Part shown: positions 22,140 to 31,554 of the stretch, in pieces
Position numbering within the stretch: position 1 is the first letter of the stretch
How the letters are laid out: each line of letters begins with the position of its first letter
Assembly (NCBI GenBank): GCA_022606425.2
Contig: JAHDVF020000445.1
Location: 1-64,000, forward strand
Source: Lepidostoma basale
Lineage: Eukaryota; Arthropoda; Insecta; Trichoptera; Lepidostomatidae
DNA length: 64,000 nucleotides
Reading direction: 5' to 3'
Translations under genes and position numbers: made by a program
Notes under the pieces: model-generated
The model's database searches: none
What the model saw: only the letters and a program-made list of their open reading frames with translations
What the model was told of the DNA's origin: nothing

Positions 22140-22730
22140 AGATAACTTCTTCTTCTTCTTCTTCTTCTTCAGCCGTCTCTCCACTGCTGGATGTAGGCCT
22201 CTTCCAACCTCTTCCATTCTTCTCTTCTTTAGGCTTCTCTTATCCACCTGCTACCCGCGACAGGGACAATATCATCGGCCCAACGTTTCTGAGGCCGGCC
22301 TATTCTTCTTTTCATGTCCCATGGTCTCCATCCTAGGACTCTGGGTGCCCATCTGTCTGTTCCCTGTCTGGCAACATGACCTGCCCATTGCCACTTTAGC
22401 CTGGCAATACGATCCACCACGTCGACAACCTTTGTCCGGCGTCTGATTTCTTCATTTCTGATTCTATCTCTCAGACTTATGCCTAACATTTGTCTCTCCA
22501 TAGATCGCTGTGTACATTTTAATTTATATATGGTCCTCGCAGTTAAGGTGATAGTTTCCAGACCATATGTAAGCACAGGGAGGATACATGTTTCAAACAC
22601 TTTTCTTTTTGAATTCATGGGAATATCCTTGTTTTTAAGGATATGATTGAGTTTCCCAAAGGCTGCCCAACCTAGTCCAATTCTTCTGGGTACTTCCGCT
22701 GTCTGATTTTCTTTCCCTAATTTGATAGAT
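22140..22730 (-). pseudogene. LINE-II (RTE-like) reverse transcriptase C-terminal part
   Basis: The minus ORF from 22618 starts MNSKRKVFETCILPVLTYGL and contains QRSMERQMLGISLRDRIRN, then LKWQWAGHVARQGTDRWAPR and GRPQKRWADDIV. This is the full post-RT C-terminal domain of an RTE-like element. The frame breaks near 22235, but the sequence continues to a GAA-type (CTT)n tail at 22145-22170. Upstream sequence to 22730 still reads LGWAAFGKLNHILKNKDIP. It is one of the best-preserved LINE fragments here. Confidence 0.85.
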
Positions 22731-22739
22731 AACTACCAA

Positions 22740-23400
22740 TATTAAATACTCGTTGATATTATAATGGTTGAAGAAAGTTATTTTTTAATTGTGAAATATA
22801 ATATGTATTTGAGTGAAGAATTTTGATATTGAGTACCTATAAGGTCTACAAATAGCATTGCAACTCGATATCCATAACGGGATTCTGAGCGCCAATACGT
22901 GAGTGAATCTGAGCGAATCCTCAGTTATTGGGAAAACGTGGCACTCTTGCCATACATACATACTTTTGTTATTTGAGACGTAATGTAGCTTACAGCCACG
23001 AAGGGCCGTCTCATTTTTAAAACATGAAAATCAAATTTAACACGAAAATATTTTTTCATAAATTTTATAACGGTAAAATATACACAAGTATTTTATTATA
23101 TTTTCTGTAACATTTCAAATTGAGTCAATAATTTTACAAGTTAATCATATAAATGAGACAGTTAACTTTGTATGAACGTTGTATTCATAAATTAAACTAG
23201 ATCCAGGTAATAATTTCCTGTATTCCGGGGTTTATCCCTTAATTGTTTTCAACTATATACTGTGCCACGTCAATTAGAGTCCATTTATTACTAGGAGATT
23301 TTCTACCTTGGTGTGGGTAATGCCTTCTAAGTACAACATTTGGACATTTAGCATTTTGGCAGTACTGGACGCGGGGCGGAGCGCACGCAGAATGCTCCTC
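22740..23400. other. Unrecognised DNA with a GC-richer patch
   Basis: Around 22870-22990 and 23240-23400 the composition rises (for example GGACGCGGGGCGGAGCGCAC at 23370). No ORF or splice-bounded exon was convincing. Confidence 0.3.
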
Positions 23401-23409
23401 AGAAACACA

Positions 23410-23520
23410 GTGATTTGAAAAATACTCGTTTCATTTGATAATGCCTTAGACAGGCCTAATCAAACTTCTAGAATACAGGTGTTTTCATTCGCATTATTTT
23501 TTCAATAGGGAGTTTTACAT
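23410..23520. repeat. FB-A remnant
   Basis: AATGCCTTAGACAGGCC, CAAACTTCTAGAATACAGGT and GTTTTCATTCGCATT are the right half of an FB-A element, followed by TGTTCAAGAAACAATAAATA, which also flanks other FB-A copies (15140, 33425, 37785). Confidence 0.6.
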
Positions 23521-23529
23521 GTTCAAGAA

Positions 23530-23865
23530 ACAATAAATAACGCTCTTAATAGATGGCGCTAGTGTAGATTGAACTAAAAAATGTGAAGTGTGGTGTTACA
23601 TTGTAGCTTCCATCTTCCGTCTTCTTCTTCCAAAAATTTGTCAGACAACGTGGACGTAAGAAAGCCGGAATGGGGAATGTTGTATTACATAAAACGTGCG
23701 CTTAACCCAACCAATGACAGGTCATAAGTCCTGTAAACGCCTCGACCACCATATTCTGTTTCCAATTTGCATCTTCGTCTCTATTGAGATACGATTAATA
23801 ATTAAAATGATAACCCGCAATGGGTAAAATCCAGTATTCATGTACAAGAATTTGTACACATTCAA
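23530..23865 (+). repeat. Family VI repeat, longest copy
   Basis: It starts near ATAGATGGCGCTAGTGTAGA, runs through GGAATGGGGAATGTTGTATT and CAACCAATGACAGGTCATAA, to ATGGGTAAAATCCAGTATTC and GTACAAGAATTTGTACA. Copies with the same order are at 26775-27075 and 54920-55185. It is non-coding. The palindrome at 54690-54775 suggests the GTACAAATACTGG end acts as a terminal repeat. Confidence 0.65.
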
Positions 23866-23869
23866 AATG

Positions 23870-24385
23870 TAATAAATAATCTATGTATAATCTAAAATGT
23901 GAATTAAAGCATTAATTAATTTAATATTAATAAGTAATTTTATTATTATTTTAATTCCCATTATTTTATAATAAATACAATGGCGTAGCATACGTCCTCT
24001 TGAAAGTAAGTTAACGTTATTGTGAAGCTTGTTAGAACATAAAATACGTAAATAATGACTCTAAGAAATCTTGGTTTTATGAATTCCTGATAAATATGAA
24101 TGAGCAAGAAGAGAGTGTTAGAATGATAAACGATTTAAAAATGAGATTTCTACAGAGGATATATGCGAAAAGTTATGGTTAAATGTGTTTCATATACTAT
24201 AGATAAATTATTGTGGCATTATATTGTGGAAATAATTCATTTTACGAGAGAGAGCTCTCCATGTTTTTAAATATGAATATTTCTTTCTTTTGAAAATTGG
24301 AAGATAATATTTTGAAAGAAATTCAAATATGTTTAGTGATTTCTAGATTAAATCTTGGTTTTCTTCTTATTCTTCTACTTTTTAT
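23870..24385. other. AT-rich DNA, nothing recognised
   Basis: No family signature. The ORF at 24297 overlaps the MITE to the right. Confidence 0.4.
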
Positions 24386-24388
24386 ACG

Positions 24389-24780
24389 TATTAAGGTCCA
24401 TTTACACTGGACAAGTATCAACCGATACCGACACGTCACGATAAAAAAGTCCTTGAATCTCACCTATAAAATCGCAGTCAAGGGTTGACGAAGAAAGCAC
24501 CTACCTACCTAAAATTGACACTTAATAAAAATTATCAATAATTTCTCGATCTGTTTCAGACAGTATATGATTCTTTTTTACAGAATACCATTTTAACTAC
24601 CATTTAAATTCGCCGTGGAGAAGTCGATTATCCCGGAATTTAAATAAAATATGAACGGAATCGGCATTAATTAAAAGTAACAAGACACCATCAAAACAAA
24701 CAAAACGATTATTTGCTCAACGCAAACGCGTGACGTGTCGGTATTGACTGATAACGGTCCAGTATAAATAGACCTTTAAA
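24389..24780. mobile_element. MITE with about 50-base imperfect inverted repeats
   Basis: Left AAGGTCCATTTACACTGGAC, then a CGATACCGACACGTCACG block, is mirrored on the right by CGTGACGTGTCGGTATTGAC and GTCCAGTATAAATAGACCTT. Flanks are TTAA/TTTAA, so a TTA or TTAA target duplication is possible. It encodes nothing. I cannot fix the superfamily. Confidence 0.7.
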
Positions 24781-24784
24781 GGGT

Positions 24785-25230
24785 ATACGTTAAACCTTGT
24801 TTATCATATCGCACCTTCGGTAAGACAAGGGCACAATTGCACGTTTTGTTATTTTTATTAGAGACTATTAATATTAAATAAATAATGCTAATCGTGTTAT
24901 TCTGGCTATATTTATCATAACATATCGCCCTCTGGCTAAATGAAATTGAACTTCATGAGCGACACTGTTCCTCCAGATAAAGGGATGTTTTCAAAATACA
25001 TTGGCATACTTAACTCATTTTGAGAATTTTTAACAAGTATGCCCTTGTCTTACCGAAGATGCGATATGGGTGGTGCTAAAATGGAAGATTCTCCTTTTTC
25101 TCTTGCCATTTTGGTGGAAGGTTTCGCTGACTTTGTGTCGTTTCCAGGTGTGCGGGATGTAGTAACACCACACGTAGAGGCATCTTTCTTGCTCCTAATT
25201 TATGTCCTTGATTATTTTTTATTGCAAAAG
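24785..25230. other. Unrecognised DNA
   Basis: The sequence CTTACCGAAGATGCGATATG (25050 region) partly mirrors TATCGCACCTTCGGTAAGAC at 24808, giving an inverted pair about 240 bases apart. The pair may be another decayed MITE (AAGGGCACAATT / AGTATGCCCTTGTC). No gene. Confidence 0.4.
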
Positions 25231-25234
25231 AGTA

Positions 25235-25660
25235 AACAAATATCTTGTTGTGTTACCTGTTATGACCTGTGGATGCGAGACATGGACGTTAACTAAAGAA
25301 GCAATGCACAAAATCAAACTTGCACAACGGGTCATGGAAAGATCCATGTTGAGTATCTCGCTTACAGATCATATACGCAACATGGAGATTAGAAGACGCA
25401 CCAGGGTCACCGATGTAGGGATACGCATTGTAAGGATGAAGTGGCAGTGGACTGGTCTTATGTGTCGACGGGATTATGGAAGATGGAGCCAGAGGGTTAC
25501 TGAATGGAGGCCAAGGTTGGGCCGAAGAAGTGTCGGGAGACAGCCAATCAGGTTAAACTATGATACTGTGAGGACATCGGGAAGGGCCTGGAGAACACTG
25601 GCGAGAGACCGAGAGAGATAGTGTACGTCCAGCAGTGGATAGAGACAAGCTGAGTAAGAA
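25235..25660 (+). pseudogene. LINE-II (RTE-like) reverse transcriptase C-terminal part
   Basis: The plus ORF ending at 25621 carries VLPVMTCGCETWTLTKEAMH, AQRVMERSMLSISLTDHIRN, RRRTRVTDV, MKWQWTGLMCRR and EWRPRLGRRSVGRQP. The usual GHxxR is altered to GLMCRR, and RWxDD to RLNYD, so the copy is decayed although open. It ends with the 3' signature CAGCAGTGGATAGAGACAAG. ORF residues before about position 14 come from unrelated upstream sequence. Confidence 0.85.
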
Positions 25661-25677
25661 CAAATATCACATTTTGA

Positions 25678-25926
25678 CAGTGGCAGTACTTCGATTGAAG
25701 CCCAGAAGCCCGGCTAGCGTAAGGAATTTTGAATCAAAACTTCTTATGGCTTACAGAGGTTCAGCTCTTGTGGCTATTCTTCTTACGTCTGATGGGAACA
25801 TTGATGGAAGGTAATTGGATGGATTTTTAGTTTATGCGGGAGCATGATTACTTAGATTTGGGGGTTTTGATTGAAAATTTCTTACGCAAGCCGGGCTTCT
25901 GGGCTTCTATTGGAGTACCACCACTG
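25678..25926. mobile_element. hAT-like MITE
   Basis: Termini CAGTGGCAGTAC and GTACCACCACTG are inverted, and the arms continue for about 55 bases including GAAGCCCAGAAGCCCGGCT and its reverse complement. Length is 249 bases. The 8-base flanks CATTTTGA and TGTTATGA match at 5 of 8 positions, compatible with a decayed 8-base target duplication. CAGTG termini plus 8-base duplication suit hAT elements. Non-coding. Confidence 0.7.
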
Positions 25927-25929
25927 TGT

Positions 25930-26770
25930 TATGATGTTCCAATGAACGCAGCAACAAAATTGTAATCAAACATATCTTGGTGTGGACTTCCTGTCTCCCC
26001 TAATCTATCGAAAAAGAATATTATCTAAACATGCTGTGAATATAGACTTTGAAAGCTCAACGAAACTTATGCACTTTGAATGCAGCAAAGTCCAGGATAT
26101 TATCTTAATGTTCCTTGATAACTCCTGCTTATAAATAGGGCATTTGCTGTATTTGTCACACACGTTAATTTTGGAAACGAAGCTTGTAATACACATATTG
26201 TATATTTATATAATATAATAAATCATCGAGATCCAGTCGATCGTGCATTTTCATTTTGGAAGACCGAAACAACTGTATTTTGATAAACTTAAGGCGTTAT
26301 CATTGTGAAATTCTTTTATACGTTTTTATTTAATTTTCAGTATATTTTTTGACATGTTACGAAGGTTTTGTATTTTCACTATCGGGATGGAGGAGGCCTT
26401 TGTCCAAGAGTGGACGGTAATAGGCTGAAAAAAAAAAGTAATGGATAAATAGAAGCATTAATGGGGTTGCTTTACAACGCCTCGTCGTTAATTCATTAGT
26501 AAGGTTATATTGATTCACGTTGGGTTAGATCAGTTTACGCTTTAAAAGGAAACCAACGGAATTATTCTTTGGCATATAGATAGGAATGATGCTCCAGGCG
26601 GCTTCTAAAACAATACGATAATGGCGATAGCCTTTGCATTGTGTTAATAAAGTAGTTTGCTAAATGCTAAAAATTAAACTCCATAGATGGGTGGCGTAAG
26701 TAATTTGGCGTAAGTGGGTGGATTATATAGGTTAATCTGAAAAAGTTTGACATGTGTAATCAAATCTACA
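25930..26770. other. Unrecognised DNA with an RTE-like tail remnant
   Basis: At 26385-26435 the sequence GGATGGAGGAGGCCTTTGTC and GAGTGGACGGTAATAGGCTG is the 3' end of a LINE-II copy. Elsewhere no gene is seen. AAACTTAAGGCGTTATCATT (26284) is shared with 42475 and 51945, a further dispersed repeat. Confidence 0.4.
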
Positions 26771-26774
26771 TAGA

Positions 26775-27075
26775 TGGCCAATTGAAACTGACATGTGAAG
26801 ATAAGTATAGATCTGGAGCATATATACAACTTCCAACAATTTGTCATGCATGGTCATAAACATAGGTGGAATGGGGAATGTTGAAATTACATAAAGCGTG
26901 CGCTTAACCCAACCAATGACAGGTCATAAGTACTGTAAACACCTTGATCATCCATTTTCAGTTTCCAGTTTGCATCTTCGTCTCTTTTGAGATACAATTA
27001 AATTTGAATTAACCACCCACCATGGGTGAAAATCCAGGATTCGTATACAAGTATAAGTATACATTCACAAAAATA
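26775..27075 (+). repeat. Family VI repeat copy
   Basis: It has the same module order as 23530-23865: GTGGAATGGGGAATGTTG, CGCTTAACCCAACCAATGAC, CATCTTCGTCTCTTTTGAGA, CATGGGTGAAAATCCAGGAT, then GTACAAGTATAAGTATACA. Moderately diverged. Confidence 0.65.
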
Positions 27076-27079
27076 TTTG

Positions 27080-27470
27080 GAATTATTGTAGTTAGCGCCG
27101 ACTCCGGCCCGCGTGAGGTACGTTTAGAGGCCAAACAATAAAATAAATTTACGTGAAAACCATTATTTACTAGCAGAGGAACCAGAACACACAACTCCAC
27201 GAACGGAAGACAAACTTTACAAGTCACGTCATAGTTGCGCTGTTTATTCCTCCAACTTCCCCATGAAGTGGTAGAGGAAAGTGGCTTAAATAAATAATGC
27301 CCAAGGAAAGGATCCAAAATGTCGGACGGGGCGCTGATTTGTGCGCTAAATAGACATTCCAAATTATTGTATTAAACAATAGAAGCCAGCGAAATTTTTG
27401 AAGAGCGTTACTTGATAAGAGGCTTGTATTAGAAATCATAGATTGTGGTAGCATGCAATTGGTCTTATTT
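27080..27470. other. GC-richer unrecognised segment
   Basis: Two long minus frames (27362-27009 and 27454-27224) overlap here, but neither shows a known domain or splice-bounded exon. Composition is higher in GC than the flanks. It may be an unrecognised insertion next to the family VI copy. Confidence 0.3.
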
Positions 27471-27639
27471 TAATTATTAATTTTTTTTATATATATGTTA
27501 TTTATATCGCTGTATGTTACCCCTAATAAATAAATAAATAAATAAAGAGGCTTGTATTAGAAATCATATTTTTTACTTCCCTTGCTTCAACGGTTTAAAT
27601 TTTTTTAATATCATTAACTGTGACATGTTAACACTTTTA

Positions 27640-27735
27640 TGATATCACAATTTTTATTATTTACTTGAGTCTTGCGACAGCTATTTCGCCAACGAATGTT
27701 GGCATCATCAGGTGTTATAAACAACTTTGGAAAAT
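27640..27735. repeat. FB-C fragment
   Basis: ATATCACAATTTTTATTATT then GCGACAGCTATTTCGCCAAC and GTTGGCATCATCAGGTGTTA is one arm of an FB-C element. Its partner arm is missing. Confidence 0.65.
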
Positions 27736-27739
27736 ATGT

Positions 27740-28110
27740 TCGGAAAGAACAGTGTGGCGGTTCATAGTCACATACGAAAACTCCAAATCCTGAAAAATAA
27801 GGCTTCCGTTTATCGCTTGGTGCGCCTTCATGAACCAGGATCACACAACTGCACCTAGAATCGGGATTCCCGATGATAGATGAATTCATTCTGAAACTTG
27901 CCGAACGTTTTTACAAAGGAATCCCTTCACATCCTAACCCCACAATAAAAGACCTCTCAAATTACGACCCAAATACCTCCAGCCGCCACAATCCCCAAAA
28001 TCAATCATCCTTCAGAGGAACACTCCGGGCCATACAAATCATGCCCCCGCATAAACCAACAACCCACCAAATCACCTTTCAACAATGTTCCCATCAGGCG
28101 TAAGAAGAAT
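27740..28110 (+). pseudogene. Jockey-like reverse transcriptase C-terminus
   Basis: In alternating plus frames one reads RKLQILKNKA (about 27775), a broken LH-x-x-L stretch, then MIDEFILKLAERFYKGIPSH and PNPTIKDLSNYDPN (27873-27970). The I-x-E-x-I-xx-LAExFY-xxxx-HPNPxIxxL order is the classic end of jockey-type ORF2. Frameshifts upstream make it a relic. The tail of the ORF is proline/threonine-rich and shows no other feature. Confidence 0.7.
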
Positions 28111-28199
28111 AGCCACATGAGCTGAATCTCTGTAAGCCAGAAGATCCAAGTCCAAGTCCATTATTTTTTAATACGCATTCTGTGAAACGGTGTAATGGT

Positions 28200-28560
28200 T
28201 AGTTAGCTAGTTATTTTTATTATTCTTCTTCTTTTAGATCTTTGGTATGTTCTTGTAGTCAGACTGGCCTCTCTTGGAAGGTTGACTCCTAGCTTTCCCT
28301 CCATCTCTTTGGCGGTCTTCCAGGGAAGCCAACAGGAATCTAATGCATCATAACGTGTGAGATCCTGGAGGGATCCATCTTCTGCACGGTGCATTCCAGT
28401 ATCATCTGCGTAGTCTGCCATATTTTACGATATTTTCCATTTTTTAGAGTTCGCAGATAGCCATTTTTTACACCCCATCTCGAAGAGTCTTTTCTTCTAT
28501 CATCCACAGAGTCCGCATCTCTGCCACCCGCACTTAGAACTTTGTTCTTGTGGTATCCGC
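28200..28560 (-). pseudogene. LINE fragment with GRPPKRW-type C-terminus
   Basis: Minus-strand frames read SVDDRRKDSSRWGVKNGYLR (about 28530-28470), then PGRPPKRWRES (about 28330) and STFQERPV with LQEHTKDLKEEE. GRPPKRW plus these flanks is the C-terminal pattern of RTE-like elements, as in LINE-III. Frames shift twice, so it is not coding. The 72-residue ORF 28421-28203 is an out-of-frame shadow. Confidence 0.55.
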
Positions 28561-28594
28561 TCTGGTCTCAATGCTATATGTGTATAAATAGTTA

Positions 28595-28905
28595 GCCAAC
28601 TAACTAACTAACCATCACGTCGTTTCTCCAGAGGGGAAGGCAGAGATGATGGATCGCCACATTGTTCTATACTGGCATAATTCTCAAGACTCTTCTACAT
28701 TCACACATCGTGACATACACGCTCGTCGATTGTTCCTACTTCGAACATGGTCGCCTTTCAGTAATTGATTAATTTGGTCATGTCATGTCTTCCTTGGCCT
28801 TCCTCGACTAATTTTTCCATTCACACCACTTGTATATATCTTTTAACAATTCTTTCCTCATCCATTCGTTCCATATGTCCAACCCGTCTAAGTGACCTTT
28901 TTATT
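28595..28905 (-). pseudogene. LINE-I 3' part
   Basis: CTAACTAACTAACCATCACG opens the minus copy. CATGTCATGTCTTCCTTGGC and CATTCGTTCCATATGTCCAA mark the GRPRKTWHDQ and GHMERM regions. Frames are broken. Confidence 0.7.
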
Positions 28906-29029
28906 TATTTGTATTTATTTAAAATAATAAATACAAGGTTAAGATTTTAGGTATTCCTCCATAATATATTTACGCATTGATTAAAAAAATAATATTAATA
29001 GTAATCAAAATAAACATCTGATTAATTTT

Positions 29030-29372
29030 TAAAAAAATCGGTGGATACGTGGAACATAAATTAAATAGACAATATGTGCACCATCTAAAATGAACATTTT
29101 GTGTTAAATTATTTTTATTTTGTTATTTTATTTAATATCATTGTACTTTATATTATTTGTTTTAGATTTATTTTGTGGCTGTTCGACGATCGAAGTGTGC
29201 GCGGGAGATGCCTATTGGTGGCGATGAGGTTCGCAACCCATCACACCGCGTCTCCCCCGGGGCGAAAAGAGAAGGATGGAGTGCCGCATCGGTTAAATTG
29301 TGACAGTCCATTCTTTCTGCCTACCCTTTCGGGAAGACGGCGTGATGTTTAGTTAGTTAGTTAGTTATTTAT
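29030..29372 (+). mobile_element. SINE-like family A, copy 2
   Basis: It runs from GTGGATACGTGGAACATAAA through the GC-rich core (GATGAGGTTCGCAACCCATC) to GGGAAGACGGCGTGATG and (TTAG)n at 29348-29368. It is near-identical over its length to 62215-62540 in opposite orientation. Body unrelated to LINE-I, tail shared with it. Confidence 0.7.
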
Positions 29373-29407
29373 TTCAAAATAAACGCATTAGTTACTTTTT
29401 GTATGGT

Positions 29408-29662
29408 CTAACTGAATCGGTCGATACACGGCCCTGGAGTGGAGAATCTTGATTTATAACCAATTTTGTTTAAAGCAGAGCCAACCTTTAGCGTCTTTGG
29501 ATTTTGTGTATATTTTTGCAGGCGCGACGTCACAAAAGTTGGGCATAAATCTCTCTCTACAATGAGCTGGTACACGCTATAAATTGGATTAATTAAGGCA
29601 TCCTTTACGTCAGCCTTGTCCAACTTCCGCTGCCCGGGGGACGGTTCTAAATACAACAGTAT
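29408..29662 (-). CDS. Unrecognised candidate terminal exon or captured coding fragment
   Basis: A pyrimidine/TTTGCAG acceptor (29670-29663) opens an 84-codon frame to TAG. The frame is GC-richer than its surroundings and has balanced residue use: a LDKADVKDALINPIYSVYQL helix-like part, then TSRLQKYTQNPKTLKVGSAL and NKIGYKSRFSTPGPCIDRF. The second half resembles a small winged-helix end as found at the C-terminus of virus- or plasmid-type primase-helicases, but this is pattern resemblance only. It is not the missing end of the dpr-like gene in this frame: that donor is phase 1 and this acceptor would be phase 0. No upstream exon was found. Confidence 0.35.
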   Translation of the reverse strand: MLLYLEPSPGQRKLDKADVKDALINPIYSVYQLIVERDLCPTFVTSRLQKYTQNPKTLKVGSALNKIGYKSRFSTPGPCIDRFS

Positions 29663-29804
29663 CTGCAAACTTAAAAACACTTGCGTACAACTTAACCTAA
29701 CAAACAAAAAAGAAAATAAATTAAACACATTGAACACTTTAATTAGATATGCATTACTTAATTTGTTAAGTGAGTCGTTAATCGATTGTTCTCGGTGAAA
29801 AGTT

Positions 29805-30235
29805 CATTTAACCTAACTAACTAACTCACCATCACGCCGTCTCCCCGAAGGGGTAGGCAGAAAGAATGGACTGCCACACTTTTCTTTCCTGACATATTTC
29901 TCTCGCTTCCTCAACATTCATACATCGTGTCATGCACGCGCGTCGATTTCTCTGACTCCTCACATGGCCGACATTCAATATTTGATTTATTTGATCGTGC
30001 CACGTTTTCCACGGTCTTCCTCTAATTCTAGTTCCATTTACATCATTAGCATATAATTTTTTTAATATTCTTTCTTCATTCATTAATTCCATATGTACAA
30101 ACCATCTTAATGATCCTTTTATTATTTTGTTCATGACACCATCATTCGCATCGCATTCACTTCTTATATTTTCATTCGACACTCTATCATACACAGAGTA
30201 TCCACACATTCGTATAAGATTTAGATGATCTTTGA
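29805..30235 (-). pseudogene. LINE-I 3' part, long open frame
   Basis: The minus ORF from 30209 reads YDRVSNENIRSECDANDGVM, SLRWFVHMELMNEERILKKL, GRPWKTWHDQINQILNVG, CMTRCMNVEEAREICQ and stops just before the (GTTA)n tail at 29818-29832. 125 residues are open, so it is a rather young 5'-truncated copy. The usual RWFGHMERM is altered to RWFVHMELM. Best example of the LINE-I C-terminus here. Confidence 0.85.
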
Positions 30236-30294
30236 TTTGTTGGATTTGTCTCCGTCATTTTAAGTTCATTTTATATAAATAAAAAAAATGTATA

Positions 30295-30722
30295 TACTAA
30301 CTAGCTGACCCGGCGAACTTCGTACCGCCTCAGAATCAATAAATGTTGTGTTAACTTATTAGTTGAATAAAATTCAGTTATTTATTAAGTTAAAATGAAT
30401 TACGTTCAATAAATGTGCAAAAATCAAAATGAAAAGTATTTTAATTACATTGATATGAATGTAATTTATATGGTAGCAAGGAATTTGCTTTATTAAAGCG
30501 TTTTGAAATGATTCGCGTTGCATTGTTGCACAACTTTCCGTTAAACTATTATGTTTGCTGGATGGGATTTACTTGGGTCCATTTTTTTTCAATGTTTTAA
30601 TAGTTATTCTGCTATTCGGGACAGAGACAAATCCAAGAAATCAAAGATCATCAAAATCGGTTCAGCCGTTTTTGAGTTATAAATGGTGTAACTAACATGA
30701 CTTTGTTTTATATAACATTTAT
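30295..30722 (+). repeat. CTAGCTGACCCGGC repeat family, longer copy
   Basis: It opens with CTAGCTGACCCGGCGAACTT and closes with TCGGTTCAGCCGTTTTTGAG, TTATAAATGGTGTAACTAAC and a T/A-rich end. I recognise both the opening and the GGTTCAGCCGTT module as a common dispersed insect repeat. No ORF. The copy at 226 shares only the first part. Confidence 0.6.
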
Positions 30723-30734
30723 AGATGAAATATC

Positions 30735-30830
30735 GAATGCCAGCATCGGTTGGCGAAACAGCTGTCGCGACACCTTCAGTGAATAAAAAGAAATTGTGAT
30801 ATTATAACAGAGTTTTAATTTTTAACTCTA
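30735..30830. repeat. FB-C fragment
   Basis: GTTGGCGAAACAGCTGTCGC followed by AATTGTGATATTATAACAGA is the right arm of FB-C. No left arm is seen. Confidence 0.6.
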
Positions 30831-30839
30831 ATAATAAAT

Positions 30840-30998
30840 ATGAATGAATACGCCTGTCTCCTAGGCATTTTGTTGTATTTTAGATGGAATTACATATTTT
30901 TCCTTTCTATTATAATTCTAGACATTTGATATTGCTCTAAAAGGGTGAAACATTTCATTCCTTCTAAAATATAATGAAACTCCTAGAAGACAGATGTT
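30840..30998. repeat. FB-A degenerate copy joined to LINE-III
   Basis: GCCTGTCTCCTAGGCAT and AAAAGGGTGAAACATTTCAT are diverged core arms. TAAAATATAATGAAACTCCT then AGAAGACAGATGTT is the right outer arm, which runs directly into LINE-III at about 31000. Confidence 0.55.
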
Positions 30999-30999
30999 G

Positions 31000-31550
31000 T
31001 TGCGGGAACGACACTCCGAGACAGAATAAGAAATTCTGAAATAAGAAAGTAAATAAGAAATTCTGAAATGAATGTAGAAGATGTCGTGCGATGAGGAAGA
31101 TTGAGAAGACAGTACTGCAGAGATCATGTGGAAAGAGCATGTTCTGAAATAGTGATAAATATAGCCGCAAATAAAATACCAACAGGAAATCGACCTGCAG
31201 GAAGACCACCAAAAAGATGGCGAGACCTTTGGACATCTGCATCCCAGGAACAGGCTCCGAGAAATCAAATCAGTTTATTAACTCAAAAGACATTACAAAC
31301 AGGAAATGCTTAAGGCATCTATTGAGTACAGATAAAATATTATAAAAATACAACATAGTACCAGGAACACATTAGAGATGGTTCGACATTAGAAAGACAA
31401 GATACTTTCTAAAGTCAAGAGTATATGTCTCCTGAACGTACCTTCACTAATATGAAAGACGTCGATCCCCGAGGAGACCGCATTCAGCAGACTAATTGCT
31501 CTTCCCACTTACCAGAGAACACAGTCTTAAATAAAGCAGAAAAAGAAGAA
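31000..31550 (+). pseudogene. LINE-III fragment split by a LINE-IV insertion
   Basis: Plus-strand LINE-III: IPTGNRPAGRPPKRWRDLWT and SASQEQAPRN (31160-31260), then after the insertion the 3' end ACAGTCTTAAATAAAGCAGA (31510 on). It matches 14820-14955. Two overlapping minus ORFs (31268-30918) are shadows. Confidence 0.75.
31264..31502 (-). mobile_element. LINE-IV 3' end inserted in LINE-III
   Basis: ATCAAATCAGTTTATTAACT at the left is the LINE-IV tail in minus orientation. It continues through AAGGCATCTATTGAGTACAG to the SEIDVFHISE-type region (GAAAGACGTCGATCCCCGAG) and GCTCTTCCCACTTACC. It is flanked by GAGAA on both sides (31258-31262 and about 31504-31508), a plausible target duplication. 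Confidence 0.7.
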
Positions 31551-31554
31551 GATT

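Noticed and set aside
29408..29680. Last exon of the minus-strand dpr-like gene at 29662
   Set aside because: The donor at 37381 is phase 1. In that phase the exon would give only about 18 residues without dpr C-terminal features, while the coding-like frame needs phase 0.
30918..31268. Two minus ORFs of 116 and 92 residues
   Set aside because: Antisense shadows of LINE-III and FB-A sequence.
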